Positions 50,941-58,854 of a DNA stretch of 64,000 nucleotides are shown one piece after another. Each line of letters starts with the position of its first letter. The stretch's first letter is position 1. The stretch comes from Thermofilum sp. NZ13. Its GTDB lineage: Archaea > Thermoproteota > Thermoprotei > Thermofilales > Thermofilaceae. Location: positions 30,603 to 94,602 of the forward strand of contig NDWX01000007.1 in the NCBI GenBank assembly GCA_002855745.1, given 5' to 3'. The notes under the pieces are model-generated. The model saw nothing but the letters and a program-made list of their open reading frames with translations, was not told the DNA's origin and ran no database searches. The position numbers and the translations under genes are program-made.

Positions 50941-51849
50941 TCAAGCAAGGTCAAGTATGTCCCGTAGGAGCGATGACACACCGTCAAGCGTCTCCAGCAC
51001 TCTAGGTGAGATAGACGTCCTGCTACCCTCCAGCGCCTTCTCCAGCCTACCGTAAAGCTCGAGCGCTTCCTCTCTGCTACCGCTCTCACCTAAAACTAGC
51101 GCCACAGCACTTCGCTGGAGGCTTTCCAGCAGGCTTAGAAGGTCACCTGGTACCTTCTCGGGCCGGATCCCGCCACGGAGCAGCTTCTCGTATAGGTCGC
51201 CGATGTTCTCGAGGTTGCGCACGACAAGCCTGATGTCCACGAGGCGCGGCTTCTCAGAGCTCGGGTACAGGGGGTCTGAGACCCTGCTCCTGATTATCCT
51301 GACAGCCAGGAAGTAAAGCCTGTCAACGATGTCGTCCATAGCAAGGAATTTCTCGGCGAGAGAGGGATCCCCGGTTTCCAGTGCCTGTAAGGTCAGCCTG
51401 AGCATCGCGAGGGTTATCGAGCTCATCCTCTGCACGATAGAGTTCAGGTCGTAGTCCGGCCTCGTGAAGCACTGAAGAGTGATCGTGCCTGGCTCTTCTC
51501 CAACCACCTCCAATCCGAGTAGAATTTGCCTAACCCGCTCCACGACCCTTAAAACCTCATCGCGGCACTCATCGCTAACGGCTACCTCAACGACCTCAAA
51601 CCCCCTCAAGTACGCGGAAACGAGCTTCCTGTACAGGTCGCCTCCGCAAGTGATCCTGATGCTCTTCACCCCCTCCCTCCTGTCCTTGAGCTTCAGGGGG
51701 GTGATTCGTAGCGACCCGTCCTCCTCAGCCTCGAGGACCACTACACCCCTGTCTCCAATGTTCTCTGACACCCAGCTCCTCGGCAAGGCAACGTAGTAGC
51801 TACCACCTATCTTCACTACCCTACGGGTTTCCACATGTTGATTAAACAT
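50941..51849 (-). CDS. AbrB-PhoU phosphate-related regulator
   Basis: 302 residues. Residues 8-55 form an AbrB/SpoVT swapped hairpin (TRRVVKIGGSYYVALPRSWVSENIGDRGVVVLEAEEDGSLRITPL). The remainder is a PhoU-like helical bundle (YDLNSIVQRMSSITLAMLRLTLQALETGDPSLAEKFLAMDDIVDRLYFLAVRIIRS). This fusion is common in archaea and is thought to regulate phosphate genes. The phosphodiesterase gene follows, which fits a role in phosphate supply. The ATG lies at the end of an AT-rich stretch shared with the divergent gene. Confidence 0.9.
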   Translation of the reverse strand: MFNQHVETRRVVKIGGSYYVALPRSWVSENIGDRGVVVLEAEEDGSLRITPLKLKDRREGVKSIRITCGGDLYRKLVSAYLRGFEVVEVAVSDECRDEVLRVVERVRQILLGLEVVGEEPGTITLQCFTRPDYDLNSIVQRMSSITLAMLRLTLQALETGDPSLAEKFLAMDDIVDRLYFLAVRIIRSRVSDPLYPSSEKPRLVDIRLVVRNLENIGDLYEKLLRGGIRPEKVPGDLLSLLESLQRSAVALVLGESGSREEALELYGRLEKALEGSRTSISPRVLETLDGVSSLLRDILDLA

Positions 51850-51904
51850 ATTTAGCCTATTAAAGGTTGGCTCTCATCGCAAAGCATATTACTGCTCCGC
51901 GCAA

Positions 51905-52357
51905 GTGTGGACGCGAGGGGCTTTGCCCAGCACGCTCAGAACCGCACTGATAGTTGCCGGGTCCCTACTCTACGTTGTACTCGTGATGCCGATCAAAGCC
52001 CTACTGAACCTCATGGAGGCTGGTCCCGACGGCGTGGTGCTCATAGCCCCCGGGGCTGGCAAGGTGGTCTTGGAGCCCAGGGTCAGGGGAGAGGTGCTCG
52101 GCCTCGTGTACTCGTGGAGTGCGGGGGCAGGCCTCCTGCTGACCCCCCAAGGTAAACTCGTCAGAAAGCTCCGCTCCCTAGACTTCAAGGGCTACGTCTT
52201 AAGCCTCGCAGCGTCCCTGAAAACGTACCTTGAGTCGAAGGGCTACAGCGTCAAGGTGGTGCTGAAAGAGGTATTCCAGGAGGAGCTGGTTGCCGTCGTG
52301 GAAATTAAAAAGAAGAGCGTGGCGACACGGATTCTCGAGATGCTCAAAAACGCGTAA
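51905..52357 (+). CDS. Unknown protein with one membrane helix
   Basis: 150 residues with one N-terminal hydrophobic helix (LRTALIVAGSLLYVVLVMPIKALLNLM) and a soluble C-terminal domain of alternating strands and helices (GKVVLEPRVRGEVLGLVYSWSAGAGLLLTPQGKLVRKLRSLDFKGYVLSLAASLKTYLESKGY). The start may be GTG 51905 or an internal TTG 51923. No family recognised. Confidence 0.6.
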   Translation: MWTRGALPSTLRTALIVAGSLLYVVLVMPIKALLNLMEAGPDGVVLIAPGAGKVVLEPRVRGEVLGLVYSWSAGAGLLLTPQGKLVRKLRSLDFKGYVLSLAASLKTYLESKGYSVKVVLKEVFQEELVAVVEIKKKSVATRILEMLKNA

Positions 52358-52372
52358 AACTGCTCAGCCCCC

Positions 52373-52978
52373 TTAGGATCTTTTAATGATGTAGATTTTC
52401 GAGCCAATGAGCTGGTTGTTTGGAACTAAAGCTAGGGTGCCGTCGTCCTTCTTAATGACGGTGAAAAGCGTCGAAATATCCTCGACGATCCCCTGCTCCC
52501 CTGCGACATTCACGTAGTCTCCTATCTTTATTGGCCGCACGAGGAGAACGAACAGGCCCGCGATGGCCTGGCCGAGAACCTGCTGAGTCGCGAAACCGAT
52601 AACCATTCCTATGAAGCCTCCCAGCGCCACGCCAGCCGCTCCGCCAGCAGCCCCTCCAGCTATCCCCGCCGCCTGGGCCCCGATGCCCAGGATCGTGAAT
52701 ATGCTCCTGACAGCCGCGGCTGTGCTGTGCGGGTACTTAACCCTCAGCATCCAGTAGACAAGGTTGGAGAAGCTCCTGATTATCATGTAGCCGAAGAACA
52801 GGGCGAGACCTATAGCTACGTAGGAGGAGTACGGATCCAGGAGAGGCTTCACCTGCGGGATGACCGACGGTAACGCTGTGAAAACCAAAGCACTCACGAC
52901 GATGTAAGCCGCTATCCAGGAAACAAGGTTTACAATACTACCCCTGATCTTACTGGCAACGTTCTCTCCCGACATCAT
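52373..52978 (-). CDS. Small MscS-type mechanosensitive channel
   Basis: 201 residues with three membrane helices; the third is a Gly/Ala-rich pore helix (AGIAGGAAGGAAGVALGGFIGMVIGFATQQVLGQAIAGLFVLLVRPIKIGDYVNVAGEQGIVEDISTLFTVIKKDDGTLALVPNNQLIGSKI). The R-P-x-K-I-G-D and P-N-N-x-L motifs are those of the MscS beta domain. It stops soon after that domain, so it lacks most of the cytoplasmic vestibule. It would open on membrane tension. Confidence 0.88.
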   Translation of the reverse strand: MMSGENVASKIRGSIVNLVSWIAAYIVVSALVFTALPSVIPQVKPLLDPYSSYVAIGLALFFGYMIIRSFSNLVYWMLRVKYPHSTAAAVRSIFTILGIGAQAAGIAGGAAGGAAGVALGGFIGMVIGFATQQVLGQAIAGLFVLLVRPIKIGDYVNVAGEQGIVEDISTLFTVIKKDDGTLALVPNNQLIGSKIYIIKRS

Positions 52979-53251
52979 TGAGGAAGCACCTAGCTTGTAT
53001 TTAAAATATTTAGTAAATATTTAGTTCAAAGCTCTCCAGGCAGGACGCAGCTTCTAAACCCTTGCAAAAACCGGTTGAAAGTTCTCTGCTACTCGGTCCG
53101 GCCAGCACCCCTCTATCCTTACTTTAATCTGCGTTAAAGTCCCGAAAGTCTATCAAAGGTTAGATAAAACTATGAACCCTGAGTGCCACTGCTACAAGAA
53201 GCGCGGAGGGTCGAGAGCCGGACCAGCGGGTAAAAGCTAAAGAGTGACTAT
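52979..53251. other. Intergenic region with a possible 22-codon ORF
   Basis: Mostly non-coding. The MscS promoter is likely in the AT-rich part near 52995-53025. At 53172-53240 a short frame MNPECHCYKKRGGSRAG... follows an AT-rich box; its CxC motif makes it slightly gene-like, but support is weak. Confidence 0.3.
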
Positions 53252-53275
53252 TTGCCTGAAAAACCAGAGGCAGGT

Positions 53276-53935
53276 ATGAGGTGTGCAGTAGCTCTGGTTA
53301 CCATGATTGTCGCATGGGCCATTCTCGTTCAGGCACAGTGCCCGGAGCCGTTAGACGCTAAGGCCTGCGAGGTGATTCTGAGCATTCCTGGGGCCAGGCT
53401 CGACACCCTTAAGCTCACCGCTGTAGCCCAAGTGAGGGAAACGGCTCCCGGAGTCTACGCCTACAGGAGCGGGTTCGACGAGCGCTTCGCCGTGATCCTG
53501 AGCCTGGAGGCGCTACCTGCAACGGGTAAGCAGTACCCTGTGATACGTGTACAGGCGGTGCCCGAGGCTCAGGGGGTCACGGACTCCGACATCAAGAGGG
53601 TGCTGGGCCTGGAGCTCGACAGGCTGACGGGCAAGGGCATCATCCAGGGGGTCAGCGAGGAGGAGAGGTCTGCTCTCGTCGCAACCGCCCATCTGGGCCT
53701 CGCAGGCTGGGACAGGAGGCTCGTGTTCGACGGAGGCGCTTGGAGGCCTTTCAACGAGTCCTCACTGTACACCCCTCAGCGCGGTTGCCTTGTGCAACCC
53801 GTCACGGACTACTCCTCTCTTCCCGTTTGGCCGGCGGAACCCGCTGCCGGCTCTCTAGCCTTCCCGGTCTTCGCCGCCTGTGCAGTTGTAACGGCCCTCG
53901 TAGCGTGGAGGCTCTTAGCCAGGCGCAAAAGTTAA
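53276..53935 (+). CDS. Secreted, C-terminally anchored protein of unknown function
   Basis: About 219 residues. ATG 53276 begins a signal peptide (MRCAVALVTMIVAWAILVQAQ); a TTG at 53252 is in frame upstream. The extracellular part has three Cys and mixed beta structure (LTAVAQVRETAPGVYAYRSGFDERFAVILSLEALP). The C-terminus is a membrane helix (LAFPVFAACAVVTALVAWRLLARRKS) with a basic stop-transfer. No family recognised. Confidence 0.65.
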   Translation: MRCAVALVTMIVAWAILVQAQCPEPLDAKACEVILSIPGARLDTLKLTAVAQVRETAPGVYAYRSGFDERFAVILSLEALPATGKQYPVIRVQAVPEAQGVTDSDIKRVLGLELDRLTGKGIIQGVSEEERSALVATAHLGLAGWDRRLVFDGGAWRPFNESSLYTPQRGCLVQPVTDYSSLPVWPAEPAAGSLAFPVFAACAVVTALVAWRLLARRKS

Positions 53936-53973
53936 TTTGCGGCGTACGTGTCATCTGTAGTGGCGCAAGGGAT

Positions 53974-54486
53974 ATGGTGCCCCTGCTCGGCTTCTGGGAC
54001 TCAGTTCTGCTCATCCTGCTCGGAGTGTTCACGGCTCTCTGGGGCGTTAAGCTCGCGCGGCTAGTAGCGTCCCTGGTGTTCGGCTTCGCGATGGGGTACG
54101 TGTTTTACGCTTACTCCACCCCAGCGCTCAAAGCCACCTTTACGCCGCTCGTCCTCTTCCTCGTAGGCTTCATCGTGGGGGCAATGATCGGCTTCTCGGC
54201 CTTCAAGATGGTTGTATCCCTGCTCTCAGGCTACATCCTCGCGGAGCTTCTCGTCTCAACAGGCTACGTGGCAAACGGGGAGACGGCTGTCCTCGTCCTA
54301 GCGCTGGCTTTCGCAGTGATAATCTACGCCCTCATGGATAAGGCTCTAGCCATCGGCTTCGCCCTGCTCGGGGCAGGGATGGTCTACCAGGGTCTCCTCG
54401 CCGCCGGGATACAGGGAAGCTTAGCGCTCATCCTGGCTCTAGCCGTCTTCGTTATCGGAGTGCTACCCCAGATGAGAAGGCTGTGA
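53974..54486 (+). CDS. Polytopic membrane protein of unknown function
   Basis: About 170 residues and roughly seven hydrophobic helices: VLLILLGVFTALWGVKLARLVASLVFGFAMGYVFYAY, then LVLFLVGFIVGAMIGFSAFKMVVSLLSGYILAELL. The ATG at 53974 begins the hydrophobic protein; the longer frame upstream overlaps the preceding gene with an out-of-character Ser/Arg-rich sequence. It resembles small DUF4203-like membrane proteins. Its 3' end overlaps the convergent gene by 103 bases. Confidence 0.65.
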   Translation: MVPLLGFWDSVLLILLGVFTALWGVKLARLVASLVFGFAMGYVFYAYSTPALKATFTPLVLFLVGFIVGAMIGFSAFKMVVSLLSGYILAELLVSTGYVANGETAVLVLALAFAVIIYALMDKALAIGFALLGAGMVYQGLLAAGIQGSLALILALAVFVIGVLPQMRRL

Positions 54487-55586
54487 TGTAAAACTTTCAA
54501 AGACGACTCCCGGGCGATTTTTAAAAGCTGAAAAGCCTTCGTCTCGGGAAAGCTTAAAGTATAAGTAGAAGCCCCCTGTAGCCATCTAGAAAAACATGTG
54601 AGCCGTACCCCTGGCTCTTGCGCTGCGTGGTAGTCCCCGCTACCGTAGCTGTTAAGGGCCTGCCTCACCTCACCCCAGCTCCCAGAGACAAGGGGGTTAC
54701 TTTCAAGCTCCTTGATGCGTTCAGGTATGTTTGTAGTTACCAGCGGCGGGCCAGATTGGAATACTAGAGAGCTTAGCAGAGAGTAGTACGGGTTGGAGCT
54801 CGGGTCGAGGACTAAGCTCAGAAGCTGAAGGGTGAACTCGTTGGCACTCAGCTTATCGGCTTCAAGCGTTATCACTCCTAGCTTGGCGAGTCGGTTGAAC
54901 CAAAAGTGTACCATGAACGGGGCGGGTCCCATTGCTTCTGCTAAATCCTCCGCAATTACCCATGCGCATGCTTTACCCTTCGGAAGCGAATTGAGAAGCT
55001 TTTCCAAATTCTCGAGGAACTCTCGGGTCATGCAGTAGAGGGTCGCGCGTGAGAGAAGCGCTTCGAGCGTTAGCAACGCCTTTGTCAACTCTAGAGGAGG
55101 TAGCTTGAGCATGAACCTACCTAGCTCTGTTAAGTTCCACTTCTCCCCATCCCAGTAAATGAGGTTGAGCTCGCTGGCATACTCTAGCAGGTACAGCGGA
55201 TAGGGAGCGCAAATTCCTCCTTCATCAATTATTTCAACAAGAGTATCAACTATAACGCGATCAACGGGAGAGGAGCTACTTGGTTCTAAGCCTGCCAAAC
55301 TCTTCGGAGCATCCACCAGGTAGGCATATGCTTTGTTTTGTTCTAATTTAAGCTCGCGAGTCAAGTAGTAGTACGCTACTTTAATTCCTCTCTGGTACTC
55401 CCGCCACAAAACATCTTCTAATACTCCTGCTACGCGGGGCTCATCCTTACGCTTTAGCGCTAGCTTCGTAAACTCGCTGACGACGTCTCTGACAACCGAA
55501 ATAGCTTCCACATCATGAGGTGGGGGGTAGTACTTTGGGCTTGCATCCACCATTGCGAGGACTTTTCTTAAATCTTCCGACAACAT
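54384..55586 (-). CDS. Unknown 400-residue helical protein
   Basis: The body (residues 1-360) is helical with HTH-like segments (WNLTELGRFMLKLPPLELTKALLTLEALL; CAWVIAEDLAEAMGPAPFMVHFWFNRLAKLGVITLEADKLSANEFTLQLLSL), reminiscent of winged-helix proteins. Base use is more AT-rich than its neighbours, which suggests transfer. The last 33 residues lie antisense to the end of the membrane protein and look random, so the original C-terminus may have been lost by readthrough into that gene. No family recognised. Confidence 0.6.
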   Translation of the reverse strand: MLSEDLRKVLAMVDASPKYYPPPHDVEAISVVRDVVSEFTKLALKRKDEPRVAGVLEDVLWREYQRGIKVAYYYLTRELKLEQNKAYAYLVDAPKSLAGLEPSSSSPVDRVIVDTLVEIIDEGGICAPYPLYLLEYASELNLIYWDGEKWNLTELGRFMLKLPPLELTKALLTLEALLSRATLYCMTREFLENLEKLLNSLPKGKACAWVIAEDLAEAMGPAPFMVHFWFNRLAKLGVITLEADKLSANEFTLQLLSLVLDPSSNPYYSLLSSLVFQSGPPLVTTNIPERIKELESNPLVSGSWGEVRQALNSYGSGDYHAAQEPGVRLTCFSRWLQGASTYTLSFPETKAFQLLKIARESSLKVLHHSLLIWGSTPITKTARARMSAKLPCIPAARRPW

Positions 55587-55833
55587 ATGAGCCCCCTCAC
55601 GTATTTCACTCTCTTACCCATAAGTAGGCTCACAGTGGCTTGGTTTTAACCTTGTGCTTGTTTTTTCCAAAAACGAGCTCACGCCACTTGACCTCAACTC
55701 ATGGTTCCTGCTTTGCATCTCCTGATGCTATCTGCATCTCACAGCATGTGAGCATGAGTGAGAGGCGGCCAGCTGGCTGCCTCAGAAAGAGGGGTAACAG
55801 AGTCTCGCATCGTGCGACGACAGCCCCTTAGGA

Positions 55834-56043
55834 TTAGCGGGTCTCACGCTGAAATAAGCCGGTGTGATTCTCGCGCGCGGATATTTCAGCCAACGAAAAG
55901 TAAACCCGGTAGAGATCAAGCAGCGTTGACATGATCAGGATTACAGCCACGAACAGAGCGAGCCACGAGGTGAGGCCTTGGAGGTACTGGGCGGCGATGA
56001 CAAGGCATCCTACGGCGTGCTGAAGGAGGATCGTCGTTTTCAC
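55834..56043 (-). CDS. Small membrane protein (two helices)
   Basis: 69 residues with two hydrophobic helices (HAVGCLVIAAQYLQGL and WLALFVAVILIMSTLLDLYRVYF) and a charged tail. It overlaps the next upstream gene by four bases in the ATGA arrangement, which supports both frames as real. Function unknown. Confidence 0.5.
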   Translation of the reverse strand: MKTTILLQHAVGCLVIAAQYLQGLTSWLALFVAVILIMSTLLDLYRVYFSLAEISARENHTGLFQRETR

Positions 56044-56315
56044 TGTTGAGGCGCTCTGGGCGGGCGAGAGGGAGTGCCAAGAGGTTTTTTCCGGTACACC
56101 CTATAAGCGAGAATGCACCCAAGAGAAGTTGTGATCGTGGCAAACAACAGGATAAGAGGAAAAGGAGCCCCTAAAAGATAATAAAGGGCTCCAACAGCCG
56201 CGCTAACAGCGGAGGAGAGGTATATGAGGTATATGGCAGAGGCCTGCGCCACGATGTTGACCCCCAGCTGGCGGGAGTCTCCCTTCGAGCCCTCTCGGGG
56301 AGCACTCTCCTGCAC
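56040..56315 (-). CDS. Small membrane protein (two helices)
   Basis: 91 residues with two or three hydrophobic segments (QASAIYLIYLSSAVSAAVGALYYLLGAPFPLILLFATITTSLGCILAYRVY) and a basic Pro-rich tail. It forms an operon with the 69-residue membrane protein. An AT-rich GCCTTTATTTTAGC at about 56330-56343 upstream may include its promoter. No family recognised. Confidence 0.5.
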   Translation of the reverse strand: MQESAPREGSKGDSRQLGVNIVAQASAIYLIYLSSAVSAAVGALYYLLGAPFPLILLFATITTSLGCILAYRVYRKKPLGTPSRPPRAPQQ

Positions 56316-56655
56316 ATGGTGAATGGAGAATGCCTTTATTTTAGCTTTTCTGCCCGCGGGGCTGGAGGCTCCCGCATAAGCTATGCTTCTCGGAAAAACT
56401 CGGCATAGGCTTAGGGTGCATGTAGCTGTCCCTCATGGCTCCCTGTATCTCACAGCGTGTGAAGTAGAGCACAGTGCCTGCTAACCACTCTAGGAGCCGG
56501 GGTAAACCCATTATCTCATAAATTGTGACGGCTCTCCAGGGCTCAGCAGAAAAGCTTCCTGGGGCAGGTGTTGCTTGAAGCACATGCAGTGTGAGCGCTC
56601 TCTCAGAGAGCTTGGGGCTCAGCTAGGGGAGAAAAACCGCTTTTCATCTCACCTT
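56316..56655. other. Non-coding or degenerate stretch with an inverted-repeat motif
   Basis: No convincing gene. A minus-strand frame at 56341-56583 (MLQATPAPGSF..., 80 codons) has mixed composition and no promoter. The symmetric motif TCACA-GCG-TGTGA at 56450-56462 also occurs as TCACA-GCA-TGTGA at 55739-55751, on the other side of the two small membrane genes. Confidence 0.4.
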
Positions 56656-57168
56656 CTATGAGGCTCGTTGCGCAAGCCTCTTCTCGAACCGCTGCAATAC
56701 CTCGTATGCTATTGGCTCCCAGCTGGGCACAGGCATGAGGCTCTCCGAGTCGGCTACGTATACCCTGGGCTTAACCGCTAGGTTCAGCATGGTCAGGAGG
56801 CCGTAGAGGCTCGCCTGGGCCTTCTCCCTCGCCATCGGGCTGTAGCTCTTGTACTCGATGACGCTCACCCTGTAGCCGCCGCCGTCGCGCTCGAACACGA
56901 GCTCGTCAGGCACCCCGTAGAGCCAGCCCCACCTGAAGCGCCAGGCCAGCGGCAGCGGCGAAGCCCAGCTCTCCTGCTCGAATAAAGCATAGGGGTCGAG
57001 GTTCAACAGCCTCGCGTGCAGGTCCCTGCCGGCCTCGGCGCCCCTCCCCCTCCCGCCCCTCATACCGGTCACCACCTGCGTCACGCCGAACCCCGGCTCC
57101 CTCCCCTTAACGGCCCGTAGGTAGCGCTCAAGGGTCAGCGTAATCAGGCTAGGCTTCAGGGCACTCAC
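56656..57168 (-). CDS. RecB/Cas4-type PD-(D/E)XK nuclease without Fe-S cysteines
   Basis: 170 residues with every motif of the RecB nuclease family: H51 in GRDLHARL, D88 in GVPDELVF, E105-x-K107 in VIEYKSY, and Q118-x3-Y122 in QASLYGLL. There are no cluster cysteines, unlike Cas4. Such enzymes resect or trim DNA ends. Its start overlaps the end of radA by 20 bases, so it is co-expressed with the recombinase and probably serves the same recombination step. Context contains no CRISPR genes. Confidence 0.78.
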   Translation of the reverse strand: MSALKPSLITLTLERYLRAVKGREPGFGVTQVVTGMRGGRGRGAEAGRDLHARLLNLDPYALFEQESWASPLPLAWRFRWGWLYGVPDELVFERDGGGYRVSVIEYKSYSPMAREKAQASLYGLLTMLNLAVKPRVYVADSESLMPVPSWEPIAYEVLQRFEKRLAQRAS

Positions 57169-58117
57169 TGCCGTCCACCACTCCCCCGGAGGCGATGCAG
57201 AACTCCGCCTCAGCGCTCTTCGGCAGGTAGGGGCTGTCCAGGACCTGGATGACGTGCTTGCCCTGCCCCGCCTTCCTGAGGATGAACCTGTGGGTAGAGG
57301 CGTGCGCCACGATGTTCCCGCCTGCGGGTATCTTGATCGCCATGAGCCCTGGCATGGGCGAGGACATCACCTGGTTGGTTATCACCGTGAAGAGGGGCTG
57401 GTAGACCCTGCCGAGCCTCTTCAGCCAGTCCAAGACGTAGTTGAGGCGCTGCTGCCTCATCGCCAGCCACTCCCTGCCGCGGAACTGGGCCCTGTACAAG
57501 GCGATAACCGAGTCGACGACGATGAGCCGCACGCCCCTCTCCTCGATCAACCGGGGTGCCTTAGACCTAACGGCGTGCTCCATCGCCACAACGCTCTCCA
57601 CCCTCTCAACGTAGACGCTCCTCAAGGCTTCGGTGCCGTCGAGCCCAAACCTCGCCGCAACCTCCCGTATGCGCTGCGGGCTGAACGTTCCCTCCGTGTC
57701 GATGTACAAGGCTTTGCCCGCAAACCCGCCCCTCTCCCGCGGCAGCTGCGCAGTCACCGCCAGCTGGTGGCACAGCTGCGTCTTACCCGTGCCGAACTCC
57801 CCCGCGAACTCGTAGATGGCGCCGCTCTCCAAACCTCCTCCCAGCAACTCGTCTATTGACTGCACCTGTGTTTTGAGCCGCGGGACCTGCGCGAGCATCT
57901 TCTCGTACTCCTCCGCAGTAACCTCGCCCGAGCCCATCAAGCCCAGCATGCGCCTAGCCTCGACGATCAGCTCGTAGGCCCGCGCGGGCTCGATCGAAGC
58001 CATCTCCTCCAGCTCCTCCGGGTTCATGACCGCTAGCTGCCTCAGGGTGCGTATACCGGCCTCCTCGAGCTTCTTGAGCGTTACGCGCCCCACACCCTTC
58101 AAGTCCTCCAGGCTCAT
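57149..58117 (-). CDS. radA: RadA recombinase
   Basis: 322 residues, normal for archaeal RadA. A helix-hairpin-helix domain (2-60; LKGVGRVTLKKLEEAGIRTLRQLAVMNPEEL) precedes the RecA core with Walker A GEFGTGKTQ (106-114), YIDTEGTFSPQRI, Walker B LIVVDSVIALYRAQF, and the L2 region NQVMSSPMPG...IPAGGNIVAHASTHR. It forms filaments on single-stranded DNA for homologous recombination. The core has some departures from typical RadA (RLGRVYQPLFTVITNQ, AIKIPAGGN), so it may be the main RadA or a close paralog. Co-transcribed with a RecB-type nuclease. Confidence 0.88.
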   Translation of the reverse strand: MSLEDLKGVGRVTLKKLEEAGIRTLRQLAVMNPEELEEMASIEPARAYELIVEARRMLGLMGSGEVTAEEYEKMLAQVPRLKTQVQSIDELLGGGLESGAIYEFAGEFGTGKTQLCHQLAVTAQLPRERGGFAGKALYIDTEGTFSPQRIREVAARFGLDGTEALRSVYVERVESVVAMEHAVRSKAPRLIEERGVRLIVVDSVIALYRAQFRGREWLAMRQQRLNYVLDWLKRLGRVYQPLFTVITNQVMSSPMPGLMAIKIPAGGNIVAHASTHRFILRKAGQGKHVIQVLDSPYLPKSAEAEFCIASGGVVDGSECPEA

Positions 58118-58132
58118 CGCTAACAGTTTCGG

Positions 58133-58153
58133 TAAACTATAATAAATAGTTTA
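58133..58153. promoter_or_regulatory. Inverted repeat in the radA / zinc-finger divergent promoter
   Basis: TAAACTAT-AATAA-ATAGTTTA is an 8+5+8 perfect inverted repeat in the 53-base spacer between radA and the zinc-finger gene. It contains TATA-like sequence for both directions and could be a shared operator or just a symmetric double promoter. Confidence 0.55.
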
Positions 58154-58170
58154 GCGCCTCCTCTAGTAGG

Positions 58171-58854
58171 ATGAGCTCTGAGCTGAAGCCTAAGTGCCCT
58201 ATCTGCGGCAGGGAGATGGAGGTTGTTGTTGAGCGGAGGGCTTCGCTGGTCTGCCTCTGCCCCGAGCACGGCCGCTTCTACGTCTGCAAGCACTGCGGCT
58301 ACGCTACGAGGAGCGCTAGGGCTATCGCGGGCCACGCCAGGCTGCACGGGCGCGTAGAAATTACTGGCAGTAATAACGAGGCTCCCCCGGGCGGGGCGGC
58401 GGGCAGCGGGGATACTCCTCGTAAAATACAGCTAAATCTCGATAAATCTCGTAAAACACCGCTAGATTTCGATGAATCTAGTAAAATACCGTTAAACTCC
58501 GATACTCCTCGTAAAATACAGCTAGATTTTGATGAACCTCGTAAAATACAGTTGAATTCCGATGAATCTCGTAAAATACCGCTGGGCGCAGGCGAGCACC
58601 GAGAGCCCGAGGCTGGTAGCGCGCTCGACCCGGAGCAACTCGCAGACAGGCTGCTGGAGGGGAAAGTGAGCATCCAGGAGCTCAGCGTCCTCACCGAGAG
58701 GCAGCTCCTCCTCGTCGTAGCGGCGCTCATCGTCAAGCTGAGCCGCCAGCCGCGCGGCCGCGCAACCGAGCCCACAGAGGAGCAGGCCGAGCTACCGAGC
58801 TTCGTCAGAGACAACCCCTGGCTGGACGTGCTGAGGGGGAGGCGTGAGGCCTGA
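58171..58854 (+). CDS. C2H2 zinc-finger protein with six 10-residue tandem repeats
   Basis: 227 residues. Near the N-terminus are a C-x2-C zinc-ribbon-like start (C9, C12, C28 or C30) and a classical C2H2 finger: C39-x2-C42-x12-H55-x3-H59 in CKHCGYATRSARAIAGHARLH. Residues 81-140 are six tandem repeats of ten residues of the type D-T/E-P/S-R-K-I-Q/P-L-N/D-S/F. The C-terminal third is helical (LDPEQLADRLLEGKVSIQELSVLTERQLLLVVAALIVKL). The repeats are strikingly AT-rich against GC-rich flanks. It overlaps the next ATPase gene by 11 bases. Likely a DNA-binding accessory protein of the neighbouring Orc-like ATPase. No family known to me has this combination. Confidence 0.75.
   Translation: MSSELKPKCPICGREMEVVVERRASLVCLCPEHGRFYVCKHCGYATRSARAIAGHARLHGRVEITGSNNEAPPGGAAGSGDTPRKIQLNLDKSRKTPLDFDESSKIPLNSDTPRKIQLDFDEPRKIQLNSDESRKIPLGAGEHREPEAGSALDPEQLADRLLEGKVSIQELSVLTERQLLLVVAALIVKLSRQPRGRATEPTEEQAELPSFVRDNPWLDVLRGRREA
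58411..58590 (+). repeat. Six in-frame 30-bp tandem repeats
   Basis: Six units of exactly 30 bases begin at 58411, 58441, 58471, 58501, 58531 and 58561. Each starts GAT and holds CGTAAAA or a close variant (TAGTAAAA in the third). Units 1 and 4 are nearly the same, as are 3, 5 and 6, suggesting duplication of larger blocks. Confidence 0.95.

Noticed and set aside
56656..57168. Cas4
   Set aside because: It has the RecB nuclease motifs but none of the four Fe-S cysteines, and there is no CRISPR context.
58411..58590. Possible CRISPR array because of regular 30-base repeats
   Set aside because: Repeats are adjacent without spacers, stay in frame in a protein gene and vary between copies; no cas genes are nearby.
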